Assembly (NCBI GenBank): GCA_036245525.1
Contig: BTPG01000001.1
Coordinates: forward strand, 178,899,958-178,963,957
Length of the DNA stretch: 64,000 bases
Reading direction: 5' to 3'
Source: Semisulcospira habei
Taxonomy: Eukaryota > Mollusca > Gastropoda > Semisulcospiridae
In this document: piece after piece, positions 10,780-21,832 of the stretch
Layout of the letters: each line of letters opens with the position of its first letter
How positions within the stretch are numbered: the first letter of the stretch is position 1
Translations under genes and position numbers: made by a program
The notes under the pieces: model-generated
Told to the model about the DNA's origin: nothing
Seen by the model: the letters and a program-made list of their open reading frames with translations, nothing else
Database searches by the model: none

Positions 10780-11067
10780 AAATTCATTTTTCTCTAAAAG
10801 GTATTTTTTCGAAAAATACTTACCGATGACATGACTTTATGGAAATGTCTACTTTTAGCTCAATTTTAGCCTACTTACCCGTTGTGTGCCCTAGAGGGGC
10901 CGAGAGTTGTCTCCCGTTTCCCGCCTTACCGGCTCCGGTCACGAGACCGGCCAGTTTTTTCTGATACTTCGCTCGAAAGCGGCAAGCGGGGCAGGAGGGA
11001 GGGTCCTCCGAGTCATGTCATCGGTAAGTATTTTTCGAAAAAATACCTTTTAGAGAAAAATGAATTT
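10780..11067. repeat. 288-bp DIRS-related unit with perfect 57-bp inverted ends
   Basis: Positions 10780-10836 are the exact reverse complement of 11011-11067. The interior, 10822-10958, is an inverted copy of the right end of the DIRS element (about 16790-16955), including the TTACCGATGACATGAC core and the CCGGCTCCGGTCACGAGACC stretch. The unit directly abuts the DIRS left terminus. It could be a miniature element, a solo terminal structure, or the scar of one DIRS end recombined with another. No coding capacity. Confidence 0.75.
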
Positions 11068-11107
11068 GTTTCCTCAAAAACATTACCGATGACATGACTT
11101 TATGGAA
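11064..11107 (+). repeat. DIRS left terminal inverted repeat
   Basis: It contains GTTTCCTCAAAAACATTACC and the core GATGACATGACTTTATGGAA, and pairs with 16933-16976 without mismatch. Confidence 0.85.
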
Positions 11108-11188
11108 GAATTGCGATGAGGAGGAGGGTGCCGCGCAACTCTTAATGGTAAACAGCGCCGTCCTCCCAGTCGCAACCTCCCGACAATT

Positions 11189-12269
11189 TTAGCGAAGTGC
11201 ATAGATAGGCGCCGGTGGCGCCGGGAGGGAGTGTTGCGCCGCGGCGATGTCCCTCACTAGTGCGAGATTCTCTCTTTGGCCTGCCAGGTCCCTGAGGTAG
11301 AAGCGGGCGAATACAGATTCAGTCTGCCAGCCCATGGCTGCCACGATGTCCTTGACCGCGCAGTTTCGGTCAAATGCGAGGCTCGTGGCCATGGCTCGTA
11401 CCTCATGTGCGCGAACGAATGTGCAGCCTCTTCGCTCCCTGCGGGGAGATATCTGGATACGCGGAGCGTATAACCCAGCGGAGCCAGGACGAGATCGTCT
11501 GGGCTGTTATGTCATTCCTGCTGGGTCTCAGAGGTAGGAAGAGGCGCGAACGCCCTCTGCGGAAGGCTTTAGATCGTCGCAGATAACTCTAAGGGCGCGC
11601 ACGGGATCCTGTTGCCTGGTCTCCTGAGACAGAGGGTTGGTTCTTAGCGGCCGTAAGGTGATAACCTGAGGTGCCGTCAGAGGAGACCTGTTCTTGGCCA
11701 GGAAGGCAGGGTCAGTGAGGAGTTGAACAGACCCATCCGCTCGGAACTGTAGGCAGGTAGGCCGCGCCGAGAGTGCGTGTAGCTCACTCACCCGAGAGGC
11801 GGTAGCAAGGGCCAGCAGGAAGCACGTCTTCGTGTCACATCTGCGAAACGGGCCAAGGTAAGGGTTCAAATCTGTCAGAATTTAACCACGTTAGCACCCA
11901 GGGCAGGTCCCAGCGGGGAAGGAGTGAGCGGTGTGTTGGGCGCTGGATGCCGAAGTGACCCATAAGGTCGGCTAAGTCTTTGCAGGCGCCCGGGTCTGGG
12001 TGTCCAAGGTGTCGATAAGTGTCAGCGATCATGGACAGGTAACCCCTCACGGTGATGGGGGCCAGGCCTAAGTCTCGAAAGAGCCAGAGGAAGAAGTCCG
12101 CCCGCTGAGGATTAGTCAGTTCCGTGGGTGACAGGCCGTGCTCAGAGCACCAGGAACACAGGACTCGCCACTTTCCCTCGTAGACTCGGATGGTGGAAGG
12201 TCTGCGGGCCGAAGCGATCGCCTCCACTACTGCACCCGAGTAGCCTCTAGCTCCGAGGGCTTGCCGCAC
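11189..12269 (-). pseudogene. Tyrosine recombinase of DIRS element
   Basis: This would join the circular DNA intermediate into the genome. The N-terminal part (12269-11835) has a SAM-like core-binding domain: RRPSTIRVYEGKW, then LWLFRDLGLAPITVRGYLS. The catalytic part has ATASRVSELHAL (first arginine, about 11790), AHEVRAMATSLAF (His-x-x-Arg box, about 11405) and FARFYLRD (tyrosine nucleophile, about 11298). All four RHRY residues are therefore present. Frame changes near 11850 and between 11528 and 11392 break the reading frame. It overlaps the end of the RT-RNase H region by about 40 bases, as is usual in DIRS. Confidence 0.82.
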
Positions 12270-14383
12270 AACCTCCAGGCGTGAAGGAGGAGCCGCTCCG
12301 GGCAGGGGTGGAACAGCGGCTGACGCGGTTGCTTGAGCATGGTGCGTGGGGCGGGAAGCAGCAGGGGCGGGTCCGTGGCGAGGCTGAGAAGGTCAGTGGT
12401 CCAGGAGCGGTTCCAGGCGAACGGTGCAACTAACAGCAGGATCGCCGAGCAGCCCCGCAGCTTGAGAAGGACTTTGGGTACGAGAACCGTCGGGGGGAAG
12501 GCGTGAGCCACCAGGCCGTCCCAGGGAATGGAGAGCGCATCGACCGCCCAGGCAAGTGGATCGGGAATCGGGGAGACGAAGAGCGGCAGCTGATGGTTCC
12601 ACCTCGTGGCGAACAAGTCGACCTGGGGAGTCTCCCACCGGGAACAGATCATCCGAAAGATGTCCTGCCGAAGGGTCCATTCCGTGTGCAGGAGCTGGCC
12701 GCGGCGAGACAGCGAGTCGGCTAAGACATCAGGTGTCCGGGGATGTGTCGGGCTCGAATGGTAATACCCCGGTCCTCGCACCAACGCAACATCCGGTAGA
12801 GGGGCCTACAAAGGTCGGGAGCGAGTGCCACCTTGTTTCTGGATGTAAGCCACCATAGTCGTGTTGTCCGAGAGGACGAGTAGCTCCTGGTGTCTGAGGA
12901 GATCCTCCCAGAACTGCAGGGCTTGCCACTCAGCCTGCATCTCCAGCCAATTGATGTGAGTGTGCGCTAAGTCCGCGGGCCAGGGCCCCGAAGTCGAGAG
13001 GAACCGAGGAAGGAGATGGGCGCCCCACCCAGTGAGGCTGGCGTCGACCCAAAGCGAGGTCTGGGGTGGAGGGGCGGCCAGGTGAACTCCCGACGCTAGC
13101 CACGAGTGGTCGGTCCACCGACGAAGATGAGGCAGCAGCATCTGGGGCACCGGAACCAACGTCGCTAAGTCGCCTGACGACGGGCGCCAATGGAGTAGGA
13201 GATGCAGCTGGATCGGCCGGGAGTAGAGGCGACCTAGGGGGATAAGGTCCGCTGCGGCGTTCAGCAGGCCCAAGCTGGAGCCAGACTCTGGCGGGGGCCA
13301 CGTCCTGTCGTGCTAACTGACCGGCTAGGTCCGCAATCTTCTGGATCCGGGGGGCTGGGAGGCGCACCCTGTTAAGGTCGGTCACAAATTCCATGCCCAG
13401 GTGCACGAAGCGGCGGGACAGCGAGAGATCCGACTTGCCGTCGTTCACTAGGAAGCCCAAGTGTGCCAGAAGCAGTAGCAGCGCATCCCTGTCCGACGCG
13501 AGCGAGGTCTCTGACTGGTTGCGTAGGAGGAGGTCGTCTAGGTAATTCGACGTCGGACTGGAGGAGGACTGTCGGGCCTTGGCGACTACGGCGTCCATCA
13601 GCCGGGTGAACACCCAGGGCTGAGGTTGAGACCGAACGGGAGCGCGCGAAACTGGTATACCACGCCGTCGATCGCAAGCGGAGGAACTTCCTGGAGGCCT
13701 GGTGCATCGGGACATGCCGGTACGCATCTGAAAGGTCCAGGCTGACTGCGAAGTCCAGAGGCTGGACCGCGGCTTTCAGGGCTCGTGCAGTCTCCAACGG
13801 AAGGAGGGGGCCGTAATGTACTTGTTCAGGGCCGAGAGATCGATCACCGGTCGCCATCTCCCTCCAGGCTTCGGAACGACGAACAAGCGGCTGTAGAAGG
13901 CTGGGGAGTAGGGGACGCGTACCACCTCCGTGGCGGCTTTCCTCAGGAGGGAGGAGACCTCTCCCCGAAGAGCGGAGGCCTTCAACGGGTCGCTGGGGGT
14001 CTCGGTCCAAAGGGGGGAGCGACGCAAAGGAGGCGGGCTGCGAAAGGCGATCCGGAGGTCGGCCGAGACGGTGTCGCAAATCCAGGGGTCGTCGGGAAAG
14101 AGTGTCAGCCAATTTCCGCTGAAAAAGGCTAGCCTCCCACCGACCGGAGACCCCGAAGTGGACGGTGGGGCCAAGGCTGGGGGCAGTCAGGTAGCCCGCC
14201 CACGACCCGGTCGCCGGGCGGGACGGGGCCAGGCAGGGACACAGGCCCTGGAGGGTCTAGGACGGCCAAGGCGGGGGCCTGCTCAGGGCCGAAGCAGGGC
14301 TGACGCAGCAGCGGGTCTAACCGACCGCGAGGCGCGACCCCTAGCCTGTCGGGAGGACGGAAAGCGGCGGGGAGGAGGAGCAC
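12227..14383 (-). pseudogene. Reverse transcriptase-RNase H of DIRS element
   Basis: RT start: LFVVPKPGGRWRPVIDLSAL near 13870-13820. Next come SLDLSDAYRHVPMH (motif A, about 13740) and YLDDLLL (catalytic motif C, about 13545), then FLVNDGKS and FVHLGMEF. RNase H follows with SLWVDASLTGWGAHL (about 13050), HINWLEMQAEW and LVLSDNTTMVAYIQKQGG, then a LADSLSRRGQ block typical of DIRS (about 12730). The frame shifts at about 13780, near 13620-13680, near 13275 and near 12800. Catalytic acidic residues are still readable. It sits between Gag and recombinase. Confidence 0.82.
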
Positions 14384-16290
14384 TCACAGGCCAGCGGTCG
14401 GGGTTGGAGGCTCGAACGGATGACCAGGTGTCGCCGAAAAGCAGGGGGCCACCCAGCGGAGCCCGACGAAGCTGCGCACGCAGGTCAGGTGGTATCCCTC
14501 GGCAGGCAAGCAGAAGTGCGTCTCGACGCATCAGGGCACAGTTGGCGGAGGCAGCCATAGCATTAACGGATGAGTGGTAGGCGGCTCGGTTGGCGACTTC
14601 CGCTGAGACGAGTAAATCCCCAAGGAGAGGCGTGATAGAAGGCTGCCAAGCGTCTTCCACACGACGAACCAGGGCTTGAGTGAGCAGCTCCAGGAACCCA
14701 GCGCAGGCTAAGGTGTTCCGCACCAGAGACGCAGTCAATCCAGGCCACGAGGGAAGGAACGGCGAAGGAGGGCGGAGCCGCCAGCTTGCGACACGGCCGG
14801 GGGGTCGATCGCAGGAAGAGGGATGGAGAAAGCCTGGGAAAGACCGGCATACCAATCCCGCCGGAAGGCGATGTCCAGGCCAGCCGGCCAGCGACGATCG
14901 GAGAAGAACACCGGCTCTCGAGACGCAGGAAGTTGCAGGAGCGCTGAGAAGACATCTCGCAGCTCCTTAAATCCAGGCGGCTGGGGAAGCGACTTGAACC
15001 TCTTCACCTGACGCTCGGCATCTACAAAGGCCGAGACCTTCCTCTTCAGGGGGGGGAGAGGCTGGGCAGGAGTCCGCTGGCAGAGTGGCCACGATGATCC
15101 TGGCGGTTTCATCCAAAGCTAGGAGGGTCTCCGCCCGGGACGACGACGGAAGGGACGAGGGGACATCATCACCGACGTCGGAGGGCGAAAGGGAGCGAGC
15201 ATCCTCCTCCAACAGGGCTGAGACGGAGTCTTCGGGCAGCACGCTGAGGGCTTCTTCGTCCAGGGGGTGGCGAGAAGGCGGGTGAGGCACCAAGGAAGGT
15301 CGAAGCTTGGGCGGGGGCGCATCTCGAACCTCACGGGAAGCCCGGGCACGAGCCGGCAGCGACGACGGAGGCGGGGATCGCCGAGGCGACCGCGGGAAGG
15401 AGCGAGGAGGGGTCCTGTCCGGTGCGTGGCTTCTTCTGGGTGAAGTACGGCGGACAACCGAAGAGGAGTGCCGATCACGGGAAGAAGGTCGACGATGGTG
15501 GTGACGCGGCGAACGCATCGAACTGCGAAGGCGAGCGCGACCGAGCGCGCGACGAGGAGTGGCGGGGGGAGCGGCGACGCTCCCGGCGGGGGGAACGATC
15601 CTTCCGGCGGCGCTCGCGGGCGAGCGCGAGTGTCTAGCACTGACGGTGGAACGGGAAAGGTCGGGGGCGCGACTGTGTCGCGTAGGTTGAGGCTGACGTC
15701 TCTCCTGGCCGGACTCAGTGAGAAGGGCTCTATGCCGGTGTACAGATCCTCCGGAAGGATCAGCGGGCTTATCGTGGAGAGAGAGAGGAGCAAGGCCAGT
15801 CAACGTGGGACGGCTCGTGGCGAACTGCTGCAGGCCGGGCTCAGTGAGGCGGGCGCTTTGCCGGCAAACAGACCCTCCGGAAGGGTCAGCGGGCGTGGCA
15901 GCAGTGGCAGTCCTCTGGTCAGCGAACAACGCAGAGTCCCGACGATCAATCCGTTCCGAGAGGCCGAGGCGAGGAAGAGCGGTCGTTACCACAGGGGCGA
16001 CGTCAACAGGAGTGGGACGAGAGATAGCAGACGGAGGTTGCTCTCGCCGGTAAAAAACTCCAGAGGTCAGACCAACGGAACTCCGGCCAGGTCGCACAGA
16101 CATCGCAGAGATGGTCGAAGCGCAGCCCGAGCAGGGGAGGCAGACCGCATGGTCGTCCGTCGGCCACTTGAAGTCGCCGCATTGAGCGCAGGTAAGCATT
16201 TGGTTCCTGCAACAGACAAAGAGCACAAGGTCGCAAAGGCGGACAAGGGAGCCTAGCCCCACACCAAGGTACTCCAAGCGCCGTGACCAC
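14283..16290 (-). pseudogene. Gag-like ORF1 of DIRS element
   Basis: The longest frame (16277-14967) begins after a hydrophobic stretch with a zinc-binding-like block, C-x2-C then H-x3-C-x2-C (CAQCGDFKWP, HAVCLPCSGC), followed by several hundred arginine/serine/proline-rich, probably disordered residues and an acidic end. A conserved C-terminal region continues in other frames: LKRKVSAFVDAERQVKRF (about 15045), then NTLACAGFLELLTQAL and NAMAASANCALMRRDALLLA down to 14283. This layout is that of DIRS ORF1, thought to act as a nucleocapsid. A near-repeat of about 130 bp is visible in the serine/arginine region (around 15710 and 15840). Confidence 0.6.
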
Positions 16291-16932
16291 CGGCGCGTAA
16301 ATAGTGGCTACAGTCTCCCAGAGCTAAAGGGCCTTTAAGGTAGACGAACGGCGTGTGGGTGCCCGAAGGCCCTACGAGAACAGAAACCCTAGTCTACAAG
16401 GCAACGTCTTCTCGTAACAGTGAAATACCAAAGGAGAGAAGGCGACATCCCTCGAGGAGACTCGTAAAAAAAAGGTCGTGCAAGGCGCCGAAGCGTAAGC
16501 TCAACAACTGGCGCCCACGTAGTAGCAAAGCCGAAAGGAAAGCCCAACGGTAGCCGGCTCTCGGCCCGAGGGCCGGCTGTGGGAAACTACCGCTACCTTA
16601 CCTCCGAGACGAATCGGGAACAGGGGGAAGGGTAGTCATACACCTCCACAGCGTAGAGGAGAGCAGCAGAACGACGCCAGCAGAGGCAGGGCACATGAAG
16701 AGGCAACGAGCGTAGGCAAGAGAAGGACCGGTCGAAGCGGCGCGAGCGCAAGGCCAGACACGTCTTCTCTGTACGAGCGAAGTAGCAAAACTGGCCGGTC
16801 TCGTGACCGGAGCCGGTAAGGCGGGAAACGGGAGACAACTCTCGGCCCCTCTAGGGGGGTTCCCCGAGTGCCTCCCGGGTTGTGTGGGCACACAACGGGT
16901 AAGTAGGCTAAAATTGAGCTAAAAGTAGACAT

Positions 16933-16976
16933 TTCCATAAAGTCATGTCATCGGTAATGTTTTTGAGGAAACAAAT
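16933..16976 (-). repeat. DIRS right terminal inverted repeat
   Basis: Exact reverse complement of 11064-11107. The sequence just inside it continues the complementarity to the 10822-10958 unit instead of to the left end, so the two ends of the element differ in which partner they match. Confidence 0.85.
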
Positions 16977-17835
16977 GACAGAGTTCTGAGTGCTGGTTGT
17001 AGAGGGAAACAACAACTGTAGAAGCAGTCACGGATAACAACCGCTAAATCCACTTAACTCCACAGGCCAGGATCACTGCCCTCAAAAGCACAGGGAGTGG
17101 TGCTAGCAAGGACTCCAACAGATTTTGAAAAGAAAACTTGCCTGACCAATATCATTATGCTTTATAAAATTGTGAAGCATTCTTCCATAATTTAGAACAT
17201 TGTTCTTATATTTTTATACATTTTTGTCGATTCTAAAACCATGGCCAACACTTTGAGCACTTTAGACACAACCTGTGCTGTAAAAACCTCTTGCAGGTGA
17301 CAAATCACGCCATTACAAAGATGCAAAGCTAACGAGTAAAAATCCAGCAAAATCTCTTGCCAAGGAAAATACTCTACAGTGACCAGCTCTCTAGCAACAC
17401 AGCAGAGACCTGGGAAGGGAGGGAGGAAACAACACTAGGCAGGGTGTGGTCACTGAGTACACCAGCTGGCCCTTGTCTAAACATTCTGCTGAGCTACACA
17501 GCCTCGCTTCTTACCACTGGCGATAAATGTACACACTAAATTCTAAACTTGCAGAAAACGAAAATAACTGAACCTGAGCCAAACAACTGACTCCTAGCCT
17601 CACTGACTACAAAACAAACAAACAAAAATATAGATACAGAAAATGCACACACAGCATTTTTACCGCACTAGTATCAAAATTGAATCGTTTTATCCTGCAA
17701 GAGATATGGGAAGAAATGTACATCAAGTAACTTTATGAATATTTATTTGCCTGTTATGCGGTATATCAGTACATGTGTCAAGGAAATGGAAGCAGTATGG
17801 AGTGGGTATATATAAGACCATCAACATGATTTTTC
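16977..17835. other. No recognisable feature
   Basis: AT-rich sequence between the DIRS end and a CR1/L2 remnant. I see no gene; the 17357-17539 frame has no recognisable domain. Confidence 0.4.
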
Positions 17836-17839
17836 CTGC

Positions 17840-18080
17840 CTGTGTCTCTGACATGCTCCACCTATGCACCCTCCACTCCTCTTCTGACACGTAAATTTTG
17901 CATTACCAGTTTCAAGTCTAAAACATGGCGGTTGTGCTGTCTTTCATCTTGCCCTTATACTGCCTCCCTAGAACAGCCTCCCTGCCCATGTTCTTCACTG
18001 TCCAATGCTCCCCTCCGTCAAATCACATATTAAAACTCACCAGTTCAAAACTGCTTTCAACTACCGGTAGTCCTTTTCCA
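17840..18080 (+). pseudogene. CR1/L2-like RT C-terminal remnant
   Basis: Fragments across frames resemble the end of the RT at 26415-28157: a CTLHSSSDT-like stretch near 17865, a QFQV block, and PSVKSHIKTHQFKTAFN-like residues at 18010-18065. Multiple stops and shifts. A short (GT)n run follows at 18112-18133. Confidence 0.4.
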
Positions 18081-18745
18081 AGCTACTTTGCAATTTCATT
18101 ATCATTCTATGTGTGTGTGTGTGTGTGTGTGTAAGGAATGAATAGTTTAATGCCTGAGTTTGATTCACATTATTATTAGGTATGTATAATGATCAGGACT
18201 TGTGCTACTTGTAGTTCATACACTGTATGTAGCATTGTGCACACTTGCTGAGGCAGCAGATCTAAATAAGGCAGTTATGTGCCCTTGGGATTATGTGCAA
18301 CTTTATGGCTGTGTGTGTACAACTATAATTTTTTGTCACCAGGAATCATACACTGGAGGATTTGATGCATCAAAGTTCCGCAAAGCAAACCAAGGCAGCC
18401 TAGTAAGTTTGTAAACAAATATGTTACAAGTAATATTTCAAAATGTGAAATACATACATGTGCAATGAAAGTTACACTTAAAGGGGCATGCCCAACCTTT
18501 TTTAATGCTGCGCTTCTGTTCGCAAAAAGCTTTTACTGGGATTCAGTATACATACCCACTTAGACAGTGACCACTCTATTGTCCCACCAAATGCTTTCTT
18601 TTGTCCGTTCAAAGCGAAAAGAGGCCCACCGGAATCTTATGACTAAACACCATGAAAAGACTGCTTCTGATAGGCGATGGTAGCTGACGTCATAACTATT
18701 CTGTACGACCTTAGGTCATCTGCATAATTATAACCAATCAGAGAC
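18081..18745. other. No gene; short (GT)n at 18112-18133
   Basis: Besides the GT run I see no coding region with recognisable content. Confidence 0.4.
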
Positions 18746-18748
18746 AAG

Positions 18749-18958
18749 ATGGCGGATGAACCAGCGAAGAAAACAAGAAAGTATCATCGACTCCCGCCGA
18801 CAATGACAGACTTGGAATTGAAGAGAAGAAAGAGGAAGAGAGACAAGATACCCCTAAGTAGAACTGACATCGGACAAGGGAATATAGACATGTGGCAACG
18901 CGTAAAGCAAGAGCATGGCTTGACCGCCCATCTAAAATTGTCCCTTCCTGCTGAATCA
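18749..18958 (+). CDS. Exon-like ORF, basic unknown protein
   Basis: ATG in the context ACAAGATGGCGG starts a 70-codon stretch: MADEPAKKTRKYHRLPP, then LELKRRKRKRDKIPLSR and IDMWQRVKQEHGLTAHLKL. It ends at TCA|GTGAGT, a good splice donor. The strongly basic run could bind DNA or act as a nuclear signal. Nothing downstream can be joined with confidence. Similar short exons occur in transposon-derived families, so this may be a repeat and not a host gene. Function unknown. Confidence 0.35.
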
Positions 18959-18964
18959 GTGAGT

Positions 18965-19495
18965 AATCTACGGTCTTTGTCGATCTTCCTATAGTTCCGC
19001 GAGCGCTAATGATTTTCAGAATTCCTGATCTTCATTAGAATTTATCTCTTACTGATTTGGCAAGATTTTAAACATGTTTTATCATATAGTTACGTACAGA
19101 AAATGGGTATAAATACCAATGTTCTGTTTCAATGATGGAACGCGTTGCGTGTTTCCGAGGGGTAAAGGATCAAAGGTCAAACTAAGCCCGGCACCGTTGA
19201 CGCAGGCTCACCGGCTTCAGTTGCGAGTCACTGAAATAAGCCACGCCCTCGGCACGATCGTTACCAGTAAATACTAGCAGGTTAAGCAAAACCCGCATTG
19301 TGATTTTGACAGCATAACGAGTATGGAAGGTTTATTCTACTTTTCTTGTGAAAAATTACGATAAAGAGATGCCGGAAAACATCAGTACACGTCGTCGTGT
19401 ACACTGACACGTGTGTACACCACACCGATGAGCTCATGACTTGCAGTATTGCGATACACTGATAGTTGGCCGGGTTCTGTAACATATATACATGC
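18965..19495. other. No recognisable feature
   Basis: Non-coding stretch up to the left edge of the Gmr1-like element. Confidence 0.4.
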
Positions 19496-19843
19496 TGTTA
19501 TGTGGTAGTCGTAGTCGTAGTCATAGTATGATACACGTGGCACAAGATAGTAGACCACACTGGAGTAACGGTTCCAAAAATATTTTATTCTCAAGATACA
19601 CTCTCAGCACAATGCATCCACAAATGCATTGACACGTTGTAACACTGTCTCATACAATGCATCCGCAATTCTGCGTCATTCCACTAGACAACAGAAATTG
19701 ATCGCAATTCTCCAAGCAAAAGAAAATGAATCGTACCAAAAAGGTACATAGTTTTTATCCAAAATAACTCAAATGAATATCGGATCTTTACAATGATAAC
19801 ACACACATGCTCTCAAAAGAATAACACAACCACAAACGTAACA
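19496..19843 (-). repeat. 3' LTR of Gmr1-like element (shortened)
   Basis: At 348 bp it is less than half the length of the other LTR, but shares blocks such as CCACACTGGAGTAA, ATTTTATTCTCA, TCCAAGCAAAAGAAAATGAA and ATAACACAACCACAAA. A G-rich polypurine tract on the minus strand (complement of 19844-19875) abuts its start. Confidence 0.8.
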
Positions 19844-20034
19844 TTACCCCCCCCCCCCCCACCACCACCACCACCCTCCTCCCCTTTTTTTAGAATGAAA
19901 TTTCTTAAAAAATTTTCTCAAACCTCAAAACATGGTTGTGGATGTGTTAATCTACATAGAACTATAAATACTAACAATCTCACATAAAAAATCAATCAAA
20001 TAAACTACTCTGAAATAATTGTTTCACAGTCCCT

Positions 20035-20430
20035 TTAAACTGCTCTACTCAGGTAATCCGCTCCAAAATTCTGCAAACCCTTGATAGACTGTAACTTAAT
20101 GTCAAAGTTCTGTAAGAACATTGCCAAATCGTAAGATGGGCAGTTCAGAAAGTTCATGGGTAGATGGTCCTGGATCAAATGCTGAAAATTTATAGAGTTT
20201 ACGGTAGTCCATACACACACCCGTTTGGATCCATCTGGTTTCTTTACGATGACTACTGGGGATGCATATGGCGACCAGGACTCCCTGATGACTCCCAGAT
20301 CCAGCATCTCCTTGATGTCCTTCTTCACTTCTTCCCTTGTGTGATAAGAAAGACGATACAGCTTGCTGCAAACCAGCTCGGATGTAAAATTAACTTCATG
20401 CTGAATGGTGTCTGTTGTCCCCGAGTCAGG
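20035..20430 (-). pseudogene. RT start fused to RNase H end (internal deletion)
   Basis: The frame carries the start of a gypsy RT: EMLDLGVIRESWSPYASPVV, IVKKPDGSKRVCV, with DYRKL visible in the neighbouring frame. It then jumps to a short stretch reading FDIKLQSIKGLQNFGADYLS, the usual end of gypsy RNase H. The palm, the YxDD box and most of RNase H are gone. It follows the integrase C-terminal region on the same strand, which is the key evidence for the unusual gene order. Confidence 0.75.
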
Positions 20431-20502
20431 TGTAAATCGATGTTTGAACTTCGTAGTTAGAGCTCTCAGCTCTTCTTGTTGTTTTGACTGAACTGGATGT
20501 CT

Positions 20503-21800
20503 TCAACGGAATTCATTAAGGTCGAACAGGTTCTCGTCGTCTGGTCTCTCGTCAGCAGCCAGACGCACCAACGCCACTTGTTGTGGTTTGTCCTGACGAC
20601 CTCTCTCGATGTACTTCATCAGCAGATTTGCATGGCAAGTCTTCATCTTGTTGTTGACTTTGACTCTGTAATTGTTGATGTCAACCACTGTGTCAACCAT
20701 GTACGGTCGCTTCCATTGCATCAGGAGCTTGTTGTTTTCGGTGGTGAGAAGAACTAACACTTGGTCACCTGGCTGGAACCGTCGAGGTTTGGCTTTACGG
20801 TCATAATAATGCTATCCCCTGCTTTGCTCCTTCTCCAGGTCTTCTCGGGCCTCCAGCTTCTCTCTCAGGTAGCTGATCTTCACCTCAGGCGCGTCGATGT
20901 CCTTGGTTAACGGCTTCTTCAGGATGTGCATGGGTCCCCTTACAGTCCTGCTGTACAGTAATTCAAAGGAGAAGAACCCTGTCAAATCCTGGGGAACTTC
21001 ACAGTATGCAAAGAGCAAGGCATTGATGTACCTATGCCACAAACTTGGCTGCTCAGTACACAGTGTTTTCAGCATAGCCTTCAATGTTCCATTGAACTTT
21101 TCAACCAACCCGTTACACATGGGGTGGTAAGGGGTGGTAGTGAAGTTTCGGATGCTCAACAGCTGATTGACTTCCTCAATGCAGTCGGAGACGAACTGGG
21201 TCCCTAGATCAATCAAGATCTCCTCAGGAATCCCCAGACAGCTGAACATGTCCACGAACGGCTCTGCCACTGTTGGAGTGTCGATCTTCTTTATTGATAT
21301 GGTCTCAGGGTGTCTAGTAGCATAATCCACCAGTGTCAGAATGTAGCGATGGCCTTGTTCACTTGGGGAGATATTGGCCTTACCAGATCCACGGCTACCT
21401 GCTTAAAAGGCATATCGATCAGTGGCATTTTCTCTAGAGGAACCTTAGGCACCTTTCCCTTGGAGATTGTCTTCTGGTATATGTCGCACAACCTGCAGAA
21501 TCAGGTGACGTTGCTCCCCCATATCAGGCCAGTAGAAGACTGCTCGGATCCTGTCAAGGTTCTTGCTGATTCCCAGGTGTCCTCCTAAGATGGAATCATG
21601 GGCCAGTTTTATCACATGCATCCTCAGGGGTTCAGGAACCACCACTTGACGGACATGCTTGTCTCCATGGCTGGTGTATACCTGGTACAGGATATCCTTT
21701 CTTGTCTCGAAGATTATTTCCTGACCTCTTCGCATCACAGGCTCGGTCTGACCTTAGAACTTGTCAAGCGTAGGGTTGGTTTTCTGTAGTTCCACCAGCT
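20503..21800 (-). pseudogene. Integrase of Gmr1-like element
   Basis: The frame from about 21738 gives the HHCC zinc domain: LAHDSILGGHLG with RAVFYWPDM, and a C-x2-C in a shifted frame near 21490. The catalytic core follows: VDYATRHPETI (about 21330), ILIDLGTQFVSD (second aspartate, about 21210) and CNGLVEKFNGTLKAML (glutamate, about 21110). The C-terminal GPY/F-like module is at 20760-20560: NNKLLMQWKRPY, YRVKV, HANLLMKY. Frameshifts occur near 21480, 21370 and 20800. It follows the protease directly with no RT between them. Confidence 0.82.
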
Positions 21801-21832
21801 TGTCCCTATTCACCATGGCTGCTTCTGTGTTG

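Larger units (their letters stand above)
11064..16976 (-). mobile_element. DIRS-type tyrosine-recombinase retrotransposon
   Basis: The element reads right to left: Gag region, RT-RNase H, tyrosine recombinase. Terminal inverted repeats of 44 bp pair 11064-11107 with 16933-16976. The interior is GC-rich, unlike the AT-rich flanks, which suggests a separate origin. There is no LTR and no integrase of DDE type, and no target duplication is expected because DIRS elements insert by site-specific recombination. All three coding regions carry frameshifts, so the copy is dead. Next to the right end, about 16790-16955 is complementary to the unit at 10822-10958. Confidence 0.87.

Noticed and set aside
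13785..16256. Plus-strand open frames of up to 262 codons inside the DIRS element
   Set aside because: They are GC-rich shadows of the minus-strand Gag and RT frames, with arginine/glycine-rich content and no motifs.
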